Source: Crambe crambe
Lineage: Eukaryota; Porifera; Demospongiae; Poecilosclerida; Crambeidae
Direction of reading: 5' to 3'
DNA length: 64,000 bases
Assembly (NCBI GenBank): GCA_963924555.1
Contig: OZ004597.1
Location: 4,420,404-4,484,403, forward strand
Under the pieces are notes generated by a model, which did no database searches, was not told the origin of the DNA, and saw nothing but the letters and a program-made list of their open reading frames with translations. Made by a program: the position numbers and the translations under genes. This document shows positions 48,263 to 61,800 of this stretch, in pieces; the stretch's first letter is position 1; each line of letters opens with the position of its first letter.

Positions 48263-51200
48263 CTACTTTGGTCGACAAGTCTTGGCACACACTGACATAC
48301 AATATGGGCAAGACGTAGCATTCCTCGAAACACGTTTGAAACAGCAAGGACAGAGCTTATGAGATCTCCCAGCCTTTACCTCCATAGCTGAATCCAAAGA
48401 TGTCTCTAGTGAAGTACAGGACTTGCCAAGATCCCTACCAATAAAAACACTCATTATGCTGTGAATGTACAAAGAGTATAAAATTTCTAACTTATTTGTA
48501 ACAAGTTATAGAAGAAATTACAATTGTTATACGTCATGGATCAACATTTGACAGGTTTCATATTTCCTTATTGTCTATGGTTGTGTAGGTCAAACTATCG
48601 CTGCAATTCAAATAAACTGCATACTTGTGGGGGGGGGGGGGGAAATCAACAAAAAATGATCATTACATTATGTATTATGGGAACCTATTTGTAGAGATTG
48701 GTGAAATATTCTTTTCTTTATGTGGGCAGCCTAAAGGATTTCTTAGGGCTGCACCAATAATCTTTTGGGATATGCCCCTTGAAGGTACCTTCAGTATGGT
48801 TCCTCAAGCGTGCACTAAACATTAATTTTAGTGCACATGTGACTAGTTGAAATAAATTTCCCGTCTCATGATACACAATGTACCTGCAGGAAAATGAGTA
48901 TATTATACGAAACGTTTGCTGAAGAATGTGTCAAAATTCGAACTTGCGCTAACCAGTTAATCATATGTCAAGTGCAAGCAAGAAACAAATTCTGTGTAAA
49001 TATGCATTATATGTGAGTGTAGATTATTAGCTATTACAAATGGCCAACTCGCATGGGCAAAAGGCTGGTGACCCAAGGAAGGCATTTTTGTTGTTGGAAC
49101 ATGAGAATGCTAGTGGAATCTGATGGTATGATAGCAACAGCAGTGGTGAGGAAGGGTGGTAGATCATGAATGTTGTAGGCATTAGTGAGACCAACAGGAT
49201 ATATATCATGTGGTGATTCTCCATTCTGGGCGTCCTGTGCCAGGAACTGGTGAGAGGAAGGTATTGTGCTGGACTGTTGCTGGAAGAATGCTGGTGAGGT
49301 GTGGAATCCTGTCAGTTCTTGTATTATCTACTAAGAGGTACTATTGTTGTGTGGATTGCTGGACAGACCACAAGTTGCTGCATGTACAACTGAAGATTGG
49401 AAAAGAGTGAAAACTGAGGATAAGATTTGCAATTAATGGGTAATGGTGTTGAAAGGTTTATGAAAAAAGTGTGTGAGACGGTGGAAGGCAGTTTGAGAAG
49501 AAGAAAGTGCACCTGACAATCTGGAAGCATCCTACCAACAGTCCATATGCTCGATTTTGTGGTGATGACGAGAAGAGAATAGTGGGGACTTTGTCCTACT
49601 GTTTGTTGGACCACCACTCCAGCTTAGGGGGAAGAAAAAGAGGTGGAAGACTAGTGTTCCCTAGCAGTGTACACTCAGCACCCACATGATGAATGTAGAA
49701 CTCTGGAAGAGAAGTTAAAAAAGTGAATCATGGAGACAGTTGAAGAGTGTGTGGGAAGAGAGAAGAAGAAACAACCAGACTGGTTCTCAGATGCAGTAGA
49801 TACTCTCCGATGCCCCTGGTATCTGCCAAGCGACAAGCCCATTGCAAGTTCTTACAGACGACACCTATCATAGCCAGGAAGAAAGAGTTCAAGAAACATC
49901 AAAGAGCTGAAGCTGTGGACAAGGCAGAAGAGTTGTCAGAGAGGCAGATAGTATGAAGAGGGATGGGAAATAAAATTGGATAAGCATCAGTGGCTCATGC
50001 AGGAAGAAGATCTGTTAGGACAACTAACTGTATACATGAGTGCTAATTTGGCGCTATGGCACCAAAGGTGGCACTGAAGGATAATCAGGTGGTGCCAACA
50101 TTTGAAATTGTGGTGCCAGCTGTAAAGTGTTGAGTTTTGATTAATCACATGACAAACACCTGACTAGTACATTATATACTTATTTAGAAAGCTTTGATTT
50201 GGTGCCGATACTTATCTTGGCACCACAAAGAGGTCCCCGGCAAAATTGAATATTAGCACCCCTGGTATAAGGAGTGGGACAGAGGAAGTAAAGATGACTT
50301 GGCATGAGCACTTCCCAAAACAGGAAATCCTTGATGAGATGCCTGCCCTGCATTCAGAGCTGATGGAGGCCCTGAGCAAGATAAAGAGAGGGAAAGCAGG
50401 TGGGAGGACAGGAATTCTATCAGAATTTTAATTGTTTGAGTCTCAGTGTTTCAGAAAAGGGAGAGTGTATAATTATACTAACAAGTAAAGAAGAGTTAAA
50501 GAACACAATTCGTCATTTTTCAGGAGAGCCTATGACTTGTGGTGTGTGTTGGAGTTAACTACACACACAATTGTGAAATGTCAAGCTGGCTCCATGTACC
50601 CAACTTTTACAACAGCATTCATTCCTAGCCTCATACCCAGGCCCATTTTTTTAATTGGGCCTGTATATGAAGCTACATTCATTCCACCATGGAAGGATCT
50701 AATAACAGAGAGCATTACTGGGGGCACACTGTACCTCTAAATCTTACCATTTGGCATCCCCACTTCCCTGGAGGAAAGTGAATGCAGAGGATTCATTTAG
50801 TGGCAATAGTTGCCCCATAGCTGCTCTTTGCAGGTTAGTAGTATTCAAAAGCTGAGAATACTCTGATAATGGAGCACCTGCATACTGGTGTGACTTCTCC
50901 CTTGTTAAAGATTCAGTCAAATCTAAGAGCTGGAGGTAAATCCACATTACAACACACATCTTTCACTATTAAAGCTCTTTTTCTTGTTCTTAATTTTTAT
51001 CTTGTCAAACAACTTATTTTTTGACAAGAAACTGCCAACGTTTCAACCAACCAACTTTTTTTCTTCAGGGCTACAGTATTAGTGAGGTGATTTTTCAAAT
51101 TACATACCAAGTAGAAATACGTAATGTAATCTAAACAAATAAATAATCAAAGTGCGTTTCTTCCAGAGTACCTCAGCGCTTCGTTGCCATCACGGATCTC

Positions 51201-52700
51201 TTTGTCCTTCTCCATGCTATTAACTTAGAGCACCTAACTCTACTTCGTTTTGGATGCGCATCAGGTCAGAAATTGTACTACCACCTCCATGTTGACGATC
51301 TTTATCATACAATATAAGAACACATGCAAGAGGAGTTCTTTAGCTTTCTCACTGCTAAGTCTTGTGGCCATCAATTGTAAGGTTTGCAAAAATGTACCTC
51401 TCCCCCTTCAGTAAGAAATCTGTATAAGTAAAGAATACATTGTAGGCAGTTCTGGAGGTAAGCCCAAGGACACTGGTGTCAGTGATGGTTACTCTGTAGG
51501 CCGGCACTGTGGTGCCAGTAGGCAGTTTTAAAGATAGGCCCAAGGGCACTGGTGCCAGTTATACGTAGTTACTCTGTAGGCCGTTCTGGAGGGGCACTGG
51601 TGCCAGTAGGCAGTTCTGGACGTAGGCCTGAGGGCACTGATGCCAGTGAAGGTTACTCCACTATTAGGCTGTTCTGGAGGGCACTGGGATCTCTGAGGGT
51701 AATAAATCATTACTGTGATAAACTAGTTTACCTGCCTCGTCTTCCCTCTGCCACCACAACACATTATCATTCCACACCTCCACCACTGCCCCCTCCACTA
51801 GCACCACAAGACCAAAGATACTTTCACACCCTACCCATAACTTATTGTAATGTTATTATTATAATGAAAATAGGTATAATATTAAAGCACAAATAACATG
51901 CACTGTATGCTGTTCTACTTGGTATGTCGGTATGCTTAAAAAAAAATCAAAATCAAAACTAGCTCAACCATAATCCCTAAAGAGAAAGTTGGTTGAAAGG
52001 TTGGTCCAAAAAATAAGAACATTACATGTTTTCAGTTGCATTCACTTATTTGGTTGGAAATAGACCAATGACCAGCTGCTATTTTGACTCTGTATGTATA
52101 CCACTTCAAAGCTTTCACCCACACACATTAGTCATCACTTTATCCATGTCATTTCCCTTGCTGTTTGGATCATGCAACCATACTGAACTTCTTAATGAGA
52201 TAAGACACACTCTCATTGCACTGGCATACATAAGGGTGGCTGTAAGGGCCCCCTAAACCAAATTATCTTTCTATGCCTATGTATTGTTAATGTATAGTCA
52301 TACATGTCCATTCATACCTTAGCTAGATCTTGGTCAATTTCCCATATCCGCTCCACCAGTCTTTTCCTTTCGCATTTCAAGAGGTCTATTTCTCTCTTGG
52401 ATCCTTCAATTAGTTTATTGCACTCTTGGACTACCTCATATGACTGTTCCACTCGACCCTCTGCTCGACTCAGCAGTCGTTGCTGATCACTCCATGAAAA
52501 AACAAAAAACAACGAAAAAAACACAATAAATTGTTACAGAAACTGGCTATGTCTATAATACTATTCTCTTGAATGTGAGGGGCTGAATATGCTTTATCCA
52601 TATAGGCCATCATCACTGAAGGGGGAAGTTGAATTTACCTGAGTTCTTTTAAACATTCTAGGCGTTCCAGGAAGGTGCTTACATCCGGACTCAACTCCAT
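48263..52700 (-). CDS. ZC4H2: ZC4H2-like coiled-coil zinc-finger protein
   Basis: The model is 195 aa in four exons: 52639-52700, 52318-52489, 50748-50929, 48263-48434 (588 nt, in frame). The first 90 residues are charged and predicted coiled coil, matching the N-terminal half of ZC4H2. The third exon carries the family's weak landmarks (APLSEY, LQR, and AKW against KAEW in vertebrates). The last exon ends with CPCCFKRVSRNATSCPYC and a basic tail, aligned to the ZC4H2 finger whose core is RNAP.CPLC. All four cysteines are kept, but the two histidines of the vertebrate motif are replaced by Phe and Ser. Vertebrate ZC4H2 (224 aa) acts in neural development and BMP/RNF220 signalling; the role here is unknown. 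Intron 3 holds a LINE relic. The gene is head-to-head with MSH2. Confidence 0.75.
49200..50430 (+). pseudogene. Relic of an RTE-type LINE (endonuclease to start of RT)
   Basis: Broken frames on the plus strand give a stretch with AKRQAHCKFLQT (49823 onward) and, at 50300-50430, a block WHEHFPKQEILDEMPALHSE ending in KAGGRTGILSEF. The latter matches the linker and start of the reverse transcriptase in RTE/CFDP2-like LINEs (K.GKAGG.TGI). Many stops, and the rest of the RT is missing. It lies in ZC4H2 intron 3, opposite in orientation to the host gene. Confidence 0.6.
51100..51400 (-). repeat. Inverted third copy of the 20795-22390 repeat
   Basis: Read on the minus strand it repeats GTAGAGTTAGGTGCTCTAAG, TTAATAGCATGGAGAA and the Tyr/Gly-rich short frame of the CFAP47-intron repeat, and ends at a TACATACCAAGTAG hairpin half. 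Confidence 0.7.
51443..51690. repeat. Minisatellite, three to four units of about 60-80 bp
   Basis: The unit is built from GTAGGCAGTTCTGGAGGTA, GGCACTGGTGCCAGT and GGTTACTCTGTAGGCC, repeated with variable spacing. GGCACTGGTGCC is itself palindromic. It lies in the intron between ZC4H2 exons 2 and 3. Confidence 0.75.
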
Positions 52701-52788
52701 CTTCCACGATCTGAGAGGGGATTCCCCTAGCTCGTGCAGCTGTTGCTATCCCCACGTGGCTTGCTAGCTAGCTGGCTAGGCTCTAGAC
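52701..52788. promoter_or_regulatory. Putative bidirectional promoter of ZC4H2 and MSH2
   Basis: The ATGs of ZC4H2 (-) and MSH2 (+) are separated by 88 bp, so both 5' untranslated regions and core promoters must overlap here or extend into the partner gene. A perfect E-box CACGTG lies at 52753-52758. No TATA box is visible. Promoter activity is inferred from geometry only. Confidence 0.5.
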
Positions 52789-53331
52789 ATGGCTGTTCAA
52801 TCTTCTCAGCAATTATCCATGGGTACGTTTGACATTGGTTCATGGTGTGAAAGTAAATTTATTGTGTATTTGTAGATACAGCAACCCAAGGAGGGTTCAT
52901 CAAGTTTTTTAATTTCCTTGGTGAGGTAGGTAACTCTATTAAATGGTATATTCAGCATTATCTAATAGCATTTTTTGTAACATTGATTCAGAAACCAACT
53001 ACCACCATTAGAATATTTGACAGGAATGTAAGTTCAGCAGGCACAGTAGTTCTTTTATGATAATTCCTAGGTAGTCTCCTAACATGACTGGTCTCCTTGC
53101 CATATTTCTCTATGGGAGGAAAGGGTCTGGACTTACTAGCATACACAACTTCAGCTGCAACGATAGTTGTGGGCGGCCCAATTTATGTGTGCCAAGCACA
53201 TCCAGTCATCACTGCATGGCAGTGAAGGTAGGAGAAGAAATTGACTGTGAAATTGTGGTTTGTTGGGTATTACATTCCAACTGTGTGTGCATGATGTGCA
53301 GACCCTTTCCTCTGTAAGGAAATAGGCTATA

Positions 53332-53367
<36 letters not shown>

Positions 53368-56300
53368 AGGACATCCTTTTTGCAAAATTGGCTTGCAAGA
53401 AGAGAAGGTGCTTGTAAGTGTTTGTGGATAATTTTATCTGGACACACGGAAGTTCTGGTAAACTAGTTGCTAAAAAGCAAACTAGAAACTTTTTAGCTGG
53501 GCTTTGGAATTCAGGTACCAATTAACCTTTTTCTAAATCTCCAAAACAGGAGGGGGCACAATTGGATATCTACCTGTTAGATCTAGCTACAATCCATAGG
53601 GGTGATTCTAGCCCTTGAAATTGATAGTCTTCCACCTAATACCCAAGCACATTCTGAAAACTTTTTATCTGACCACGCCCACCTTTCCTTAGTCATGCCC
53701 ATTTCATAACAATTACAATAACAGTATTAAGAGTAGTTAGGTATAAAAATTTTGAAGATGGTCCTTACTGATGCCCCAGCTATCTCAATGTCTAAAGCTT
53801 CATAACATTCAGCTGTAGCCTGTAGCTAGCCTCAATGTCTAAAGCATTCAGGTAGCCTGTAGCTAGCTGGTAGAAATAAATTTGATACTGGCTAAAACAC
53901 CTTCCCATTGCTTCTAAAAGTGAAAGTGATGTAGGGATGACTATAGTTAAAAGAATTGGAACAAGAGCTGAGTAGAGATTATGCAAGGATAAAGTCAAAT
54001 GTGGGTATGTCACTTAGTGACTGCACCTGGATTTGACTTCATCCTTGTATAATCTCTATTCAGCCCTTGTTTCAACTCTTTTTTGACCAGTTAACTGTAG
54101 TCATCCCTACATCATGAATAAATATTTTTTCTTTACTTGTTTTTTTCCAAGCATAACCGACATACCATGCAGCGCACATTATTCATTACAATAATAAGCT
54201 ATGGGGTAGGATCTTTGGTCTTGTGGTGCTAGTGGAGGGTGAAATGGTGGCAGGGTGGTATGGCGTGATTTGACCTGCACAAAGTCAGAGAGTACACTAA
54301 CACTCTCTAAGTAGGGATGGCAGGTCAAAGGTCATAGGACTTTATAAACTAAAAACTCTTCTTTCTCTTCTACCCTTAATCTACAGGTTCTCAGAAGGCT
54401 AGATTGAATCATTACATCTACATATATAGAAGAATGTTCAGATCTAAAATTCATTCGCTAATATAAGGGAAAAAATTAACTTTTGTTCTGGTAATAAATA
54501 AGATCGACGCCCTGACTTACTGGCTATAGTTATCGAAATTCTGTTCGGGCCATCTGTTAGAGTGGCACCTGAGGCTGCTTAATTTTGACTACAGTTTGAT
54601 TTCACAATTCAGTGATATCGGTAGCACTCAGAACAGTAGCTAATTTTTCATTTTTTGGAAGCCACACACGTACTCTAAGGGGTGGGGCCACGTAGAAGTC
54701 AGGTGTGCATGAGCTAGAGCTAGAGCTGTTTAGCTTTGTTTAGCTAGCTCTTTGTTCTGATCAGATGGTGTTTCAGTCATTCCTCAGTACAGATTCTTCA
54801 CCATGCCAGTGCCTCCAACCTGTGAAGAGCGTGAATTTTGACTTCAGGGTCCCATTTTTGCTAGCTAAGCTAGCTCTTCAGTTTAATCGTTTAGCTAGCT
54901 ATCTATTCTGGTCAGATGGTGTTCTAGCCACTACTTGGTAAACTTACATATAAAATGTAAGTTTACCTGAAAATTCCAGTACTAATATTGAGGAATCAGT
55001 ATGGTTGGAGGCTCTGCCATGCACATGTTATTCAGCTACGTTGCTGTTGCTGTAAAGTTTGATATTGAATAATACACAAATTTTGTTATACGTAAATAGC
55101 TAATCTTTGATCACCAGTGCTATATACCTAAAAAGGAGGAAGATAAGATAGATTAAAAAGGTTGTTGTGAATTTCTATATCTAGAAAAAGAATGGAAACA
55201 AGTGAGCGCAAAAATTTCTTCTAAATAAAAAGTGAAGTAGGGATAGCAATAAAATTTTACTATTCCTATCACTCCTAGCCTTCCTAATTTCAATAACCAC
55301 ACTTCTCTCCCCCTAAGTGAACCCCTTACCTGTACCCACAGCAATATTACAAAACTACTATTCCTACTTTAGTACAGCAATAACTAATAGCCAGCTGATT
55401 TTTGTTCTGACCTCAGAAGAAATGGCTTTTATTTAGAGTCATGGCAACTTCGTTGTTTACACATGTGCATTATATTTTATGGCTTCTTCGTAGTCTACTG
55501 TACTAAAAAAGTGGCTTTTTTTCTTTTTCTTTTTTTTTTTGAGTTAAACCAATGGGACGTGGACCTGGTCCGAGTAAATTATATAGAACATGGCCCAAGT
55601 GCAGCCCAATTTTCTACAGCTCATGCCATAAAGAAGATGATTAAGAACAAGAAAATAAGAAATCATGAAAAAGTGTGCTCTTCCATGTTAATTTTTTCTT
55701 TAATTTTAGTGTCGAAGTGGACACAAGGTGATAAGGCTGCCTAATTAAGTCTTTCAGCCTCCAAAATTCTCCTCCATGATAAGAATGTGCACAAAATACA
55801 GGGTAGGCAGTCATAGCAGTTATAACATACTGTTTTCTGAGAAAATCTAACTTCATTTTGTATTAGTCCTATGGATGGTCCTAGGTCATCCCTACATAGA
55901 GAGCGCTATCGCACTCACTGATAAATCATGCTCTTTGAGCTTCGAGTATAAAATCAGTCTGTGCATGAGCTGACGATCTTTATGTAATATTGACTGTCTT
56001 CTGGAACACGGAAGAAGACTGGCTCCCTGATCCAGGCTGGGTCTGCTCAAAGCTTAAAGAATAGCACCTTTAGAATAAGAAGTGCCTAACCCCCCATGCA
56101 ATATTGAAATAGTTTTATAACTTACGTAACTATTACTAGAGCTTCTAACTATAGGATTATTATACTGTGCATGGAGAGGATGCAACTTATGCTGCAAATG
56201 AAGTTTTCCATACTAATTCAGTCATCAAACTGATAGGAAGTGGTATGCATATTAACTGAATATAATATATATTTTTTATAATTTCAAGTTATTTTTTCAG

Positions 56301-58769
56301 GTAACTCCAAGTTATCATCAGTTATCCTTAGCAAGCCTAATTTTGAGAGCTTTGTGCGTGACCTGCTATTAGTGAAGCAATACCGTGTGGAGATATACTG
56401 TTGTAAATCTAAGACTAGCAATGACTGGAAACTCACCTATAAGGTATCCCTACAATTTAGAAGGGGCCTTTTCACCATAACCCTTTGAATGTATAATGTG
56501 CCCAACACAGGCATCTCCAGGAAATTTACAGCAACTTGAAGATGTATTATTTGGTAGTTTGGATATGGCGAGTTCTCTTACCATTATGGCAGTAAAGTTG
56601 ACCACTGAGAATGGCCAGAGAGTATTGGGAATAGCCTATGCTGAACTGTCATCTGAGAGATTAGGAGTTGCTGAATTCATTGAGAATGATCAATTTTCTA
56701 ATTTGGAGGTGTGTGCCTATAATAATGATGTATGCATCGACATAACAATTCTTGTAACTAGGCAGTGGTTGTGCAGTTGTGTCCTAAGGAATGCTTAGTG
56801 GTTGCACATGACAGCAGTTCAGATTCACGTAAACTGATACAAACTCTTGAAAAGAGTGGAGTTCTCGTTAGTGAGAGGAAAAGAAGTTAGCAATAAGAAT
56901 TTGTTCATAAAGGTGTGCTTGTTGTGAGTATAGCACTTTCTGTAGCCGAATTTTTGAATAATGACATAGTTCAAGATTTGGACCGTCTTCTTACTCTACA
57001 GCCTGGTGTAGGAGCTGCTTCTCTATGTAATTCAAAGTTCTGCTACTATTTGAGCTATTTTCACATTTCATTTTTCCTTTAGCACAAGTTGATTTGAATC
57101 GTGCCATGTGTTCCCTTGCAGCACTTATCAAGTACTTAGAAGTAGGGTCAGAGTGTGCCATATTACTTTATCTTGAGTTAAGTTTATTGCATATACAGCT
57201 ATTATCTGATGAGTCTAATTTTGGAGTGTATAGTCTTTCTACTTTCGATTTTTCTCAATATTTATGCCTGGATAGTGCTGCTGTTCGAGCCCTCAACTTG
57301 GAGCCACAGCCTGGAGATTCACATACCAGCCATCTCTTGGGGATTTTGAATCATTGCCGCTCCCCTCAGGGTCAGAGGTTATTGATGCACTGGCTTCGGC
57401 AGCCACTGTTGGACAAGAATAAAATAGGTATTAATTTATATGTGTATGTTTTTCCTTGCTCTATATGTAATAATTTATGTAGAGGAGCGGCTGGATGTAG
57501 TAGAAATCTTGTCTTCTGATCTGGCCATGAGGCGCAGTTTACAGGATTGTTTAAAAATTATTCCTGATTATTTTCGTCTTGCTAAGAAACTGAACAAAGG
57601 GAAGGGCTCACTGCAGGTAATGTAATGTAGGTATTTCAAAATACTGAACAATTGTTCAGTGTTGTGTCATGATTAGGATGTGGTGCGAGTGTACCAGTCT
57701 GTCTGCAAGCTACCGATCATTATAAATTCTCTTAGTACATATGATGGGACCAAGTCTAATCTTTTGAAGGATTTGCTCATCACTCCACTCAAAGTAATCA
57801 ACTTCAACCGTCACTCATCTTATAATAGTATGAAATGCATGTAGGAGCTTCGTGAAGATTTTTCTAAATTTACTAAAATGGTTGAAGAAACTGTTGACAT
57901 GGATTTGGTGAATACTCATGAATATGTGATAAAGTCTTCATTTGATAAAGGACTGAGTGGTAACTTCAAGGAGGAATGGTTGAAAGCTGTTTTATATGCA
58001 CTTTTATCTTCTTTAGACTTGAGGGATCAGATGAACAAAATTGAGTCTAAAATAAATGTACAACTTAAGAAGGTAAGTATGTAATTGACTGCCTGCACTA
58101 GTAAATTTAAACTTTAATTTTGCAGGCTTCTAAGGAGTTGGGTCTTGAAATGCATAAAGCCATCAAACTAGAGTTTACTTTACAGCTGGGATACTGTTTC
58201 AGGGTCACAAAAAAGGTTGGAATAGTTGTACACATTGTAAAAGTGGTGTTTAATGAGGCGGAACATTCATCCTGGATAATGATGTGGAGGATTTAAACAC
58301 CAATTCAATGGGTGACTACATCCAGCTGTCAAATCACTGTTGCTTGATATTGTTAGGTCTTTCTGTAGTATTTATCAAGTGATTATTTCATATAGACTGA
58401 GAAGTGTTTGCGTTCTCATAGTCACTATAGAATTCTGGAGACTCATAAAGATGGTGTGCGCTTCAACACTTCAGTTGTTGATGGTTTGAACGAAGAGTAC
58501 CTGTCCTTGAAACGGGAGTATTCAACCACTCAAGCATCACTAGTTAACGATGTACTCCACATAGTAGTTGGCTATACTGAACCCATGCTGACCCTAAACC
58601 ACATATTGTCACAATTGGACGTAATGGTCAGCTTTGGTCATGCATCCACTATTGCTCCAATACCATATGTGAGACCAATCATCACCCCCAGAGGTAAGTT
58701 GAAAACATTACTTCATATCCCAAATTTTCATTATACCAAGTATATGTGAAACAGTGGTGCAAGTGTGGT

Positions 58770-58820
<51 letters not shown>

Positions 58821-61800
58821 GTTTTCATATGACCATAACACCCCCTTCTGCATTGTTGTATAAAAAAATAGGTGAAGGAGATATTATCCTCAAGGGTTGT
58901 CGGCATCCATGCATGGAAATGCAGGATGATGTCTCCTTCATTGCCAATGACGTGTCACTCTTGAGGGGAAGAGAGAGTTTTCAAATAATTACAGGACCCA
59001 ACATGGGAGGGAAGTCCACTTATATGAGACAGGTAGGTGCATGTGGGTAGTAGATGGCATATAGTATAATTTTGGCTCTTCTATGATAATAGTAAATACT
59101 TGGTATGTATTTTTTTGTTTGTTTGTTGTTGTTGTTGTTTTCAAGGGCAACCACATACCAAGTAGAGGATAAAACACCTTATAGAAGAACTATCTTGTAC
59201 AAGTTATCTGTGGCTAGTATTGTACAAGTACTATGTATAGTATCTGTACAAGTACTATCTGTAGCTAGTACTATCTCTACTAGCTTGACCACTATGTCAA
59301 GCTACATAACTAATAAGCTATGCATAAAGTTACTGAACTATCAGCAATAGCTGGGAAATAGAAGATGGCATGAAATTTTTGGCTCTTTATGGCAAAATGA
59401 AACTTGGTAGGGTGTAAGAGCAGAAGCAGTAAAACCTGGGAATATGACTGTTATAAGTTTGTAGTCTGTGCTGCTGCACACATCACTTGGTGTTGAGGTA
59501 GAAAATTTTTGGTGTGTTTAGAGCAATGGTAGAACAAACTAAACAGTTTATAACTTGGGTATTTATAGCTGTGAGGTTCTACTGTATATGAAGTGTTTCT
59601 CTACTTGGTATGTTTTTTGTCGTTTTCTGTCAAGGGCAAATGTAGAAAAATAAAGTGCTGCACAACTGGCTCAGCAGACAAAAAATATGCATATTTTTGT
59701 TATGAAACTATATTTATGCATAATTAATTTCGATATGATAGGTAAAGGTCGTCAACATTGAATACCACTATGTAACAAAATATAATGGTGTCCTGGCAGC
59801 CTCGCTAAACTGAGCAGATTATGCCCATAACAATATAAACAATCCGTGTAAGTAGCTGTTTGTGCTAAATTGCCCCAAACAAACGAGGGAGGAGAAGTAG
59901 TGTGCCAAACTATAGCCAATTGGTAAATTTAAAGAATGCAAAGAGTGAGGGAGTACAGTGCCAAACAAGCATAGTTCTTAAAAAGGCTGGTTTCTCAAGT
60001 ACAGAGGGTATAATTGAGAGTAGATAATGGTAGTTTGACTTTGTGGACTTCTGGAGCTTGGATGTTAAAAGTATAGTCTCTCTTTCCCCACTAATTTGTT
60101 AGGTAGTGATCATTCATACGTACATGTGTACTTTTTAAAAGTGTCTGTAAAAAAATTATCAATGTTACTGTTTCTCATGACCGGCTGTCAAGAAAAGCTA
60201 TAGTAAAGAAGTATACTATAATGTAGCAACTAATACTGTCACTTTACACATATTTTCTTTCATGTTATATAACAAAATGATAATAACAAGTACTGATAGG
60301 GCACTGCTGAACAATAATTTCATTCCAATTCATCGAGAGATTTGTTGTGATATACTTTTTGGGGGGATCAAGATGAGGAGCAAAGCTGCCCCAGTGTATC
60401 CTTTCCTGCCCTTGATTCAAGAAGGCATCTCATCTCCTCATAAATTAATTTTTAAAATAACAACATAGTGTTGGGTCCGGGCTACCAGACTTAAAGTAGT
60501 GGTCAGCCAGTGCGGCTAGCTCCCTGAGAGATTTGTCTTCTTTGTCCCTGAGGTATGCTGCTGCTGCATACGGTACTTCCTGAAACAGTCTCTCTCTCTC
60601 TACTGCCTTACTTGCTTGGTGCATTGTTGTTACTCCTGTTAAGTAGCGATCGAGTAACCTCACTCTCTTACTGACCAGCTCAACATAGGATTGTCCCTTC
60701 TTTTTGTTGTAGGTCCACCATACTTTTCCTAGTCTCTTTGGTCCTGCTCCACAGTTTTGGATGATACTCTCTTTCAGATCTGCTGCTCGTGTAAGTCAAG
60801 AGTCTTCACAGCTCGGTTAGCTGACTCTGACAACAGTGGCAAGAGGTAGATCACCCATTCTTCTTCTGGTATCTCGAGTGACCCCACATACCTTTCAAAG
60901 TCGTACATATATTCGTCTACATCAGCATCTTCTGTCATCCTCTTGAGCTTTGGAGTGTCTCTTCTCTTTAGTTCCAATGCTCTCTCGGCTTTGAGGCGTT
61001 GTTCCCTTCGGCGCTCCCTCTCCCTGTCTTCTGCTCGACACGCCTCTTCTCTCTCTAGGCACTCCTCTTGTTCACGTCTACATTCTTCTCTCTCGAGACG
61101 TCTTTCCTCTTCCACGGCCCTACGAGCTGCTTCACGCTCTTCGGACTGCGTCTTGAACATCTGAACTAGTGTTTGTTGAAACGCCTGCTGGTCCTCCCGT
61201 CTGAGTTTATCCTGGCGTTCCTGCTCCTCTCGGCGATCTTTCTTGCTTTCCTTCTGCTGTCTCTGTAGCATTTCCATTAGAGTGCACAGTGGTTCAACCA
61301 TGGTCCACTGGTACCCTGTCTCTCAGCTTTTGTCTGCCTAGACATCTTTTATTTCCTTTCAAACTCCACTCTCACTCTTCAAATCTTCAGCTTCCACTGC
61401 CAGACAAGTTTTCAGCCTCTCTCCTGAGAAGCCAGATGATAGTAGTTAGATGAGCACCGCTGCCACCAAATGTTGGGTCCGGGCTACCAGACTATAGCTA
61501 GCTATTCGCGGTGCGAAGATAGAAGAGATCACAATGGCGACTATTAGAATATGAGTGACTAAAGGTAGCATGGCCTAAATAGTGAGCCAAAATTAGATAT
61601 GACATAATCAACATAATGAGCGTAGTGATACAATAATATATAATTGTCGGGTTTACATAATGAGGGTGGTGATTGAATCAAAGGTGAATTGTATTAGTAG
61701 GTCAGATGGTGTCAGCATCACCTATCGTTGGGGCAGCATCCCCAACAATAGTGAAAATGGCTTCTTATAATACGAGCAAATGGCGTGCCATCTCCAGCCC

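Noticed and set aside
58682-58906. Minus-strand frame with an Arg-Glu repeat
   Set aside because: It is a shadow of the TC microsatellite next to an MSH2 exon.
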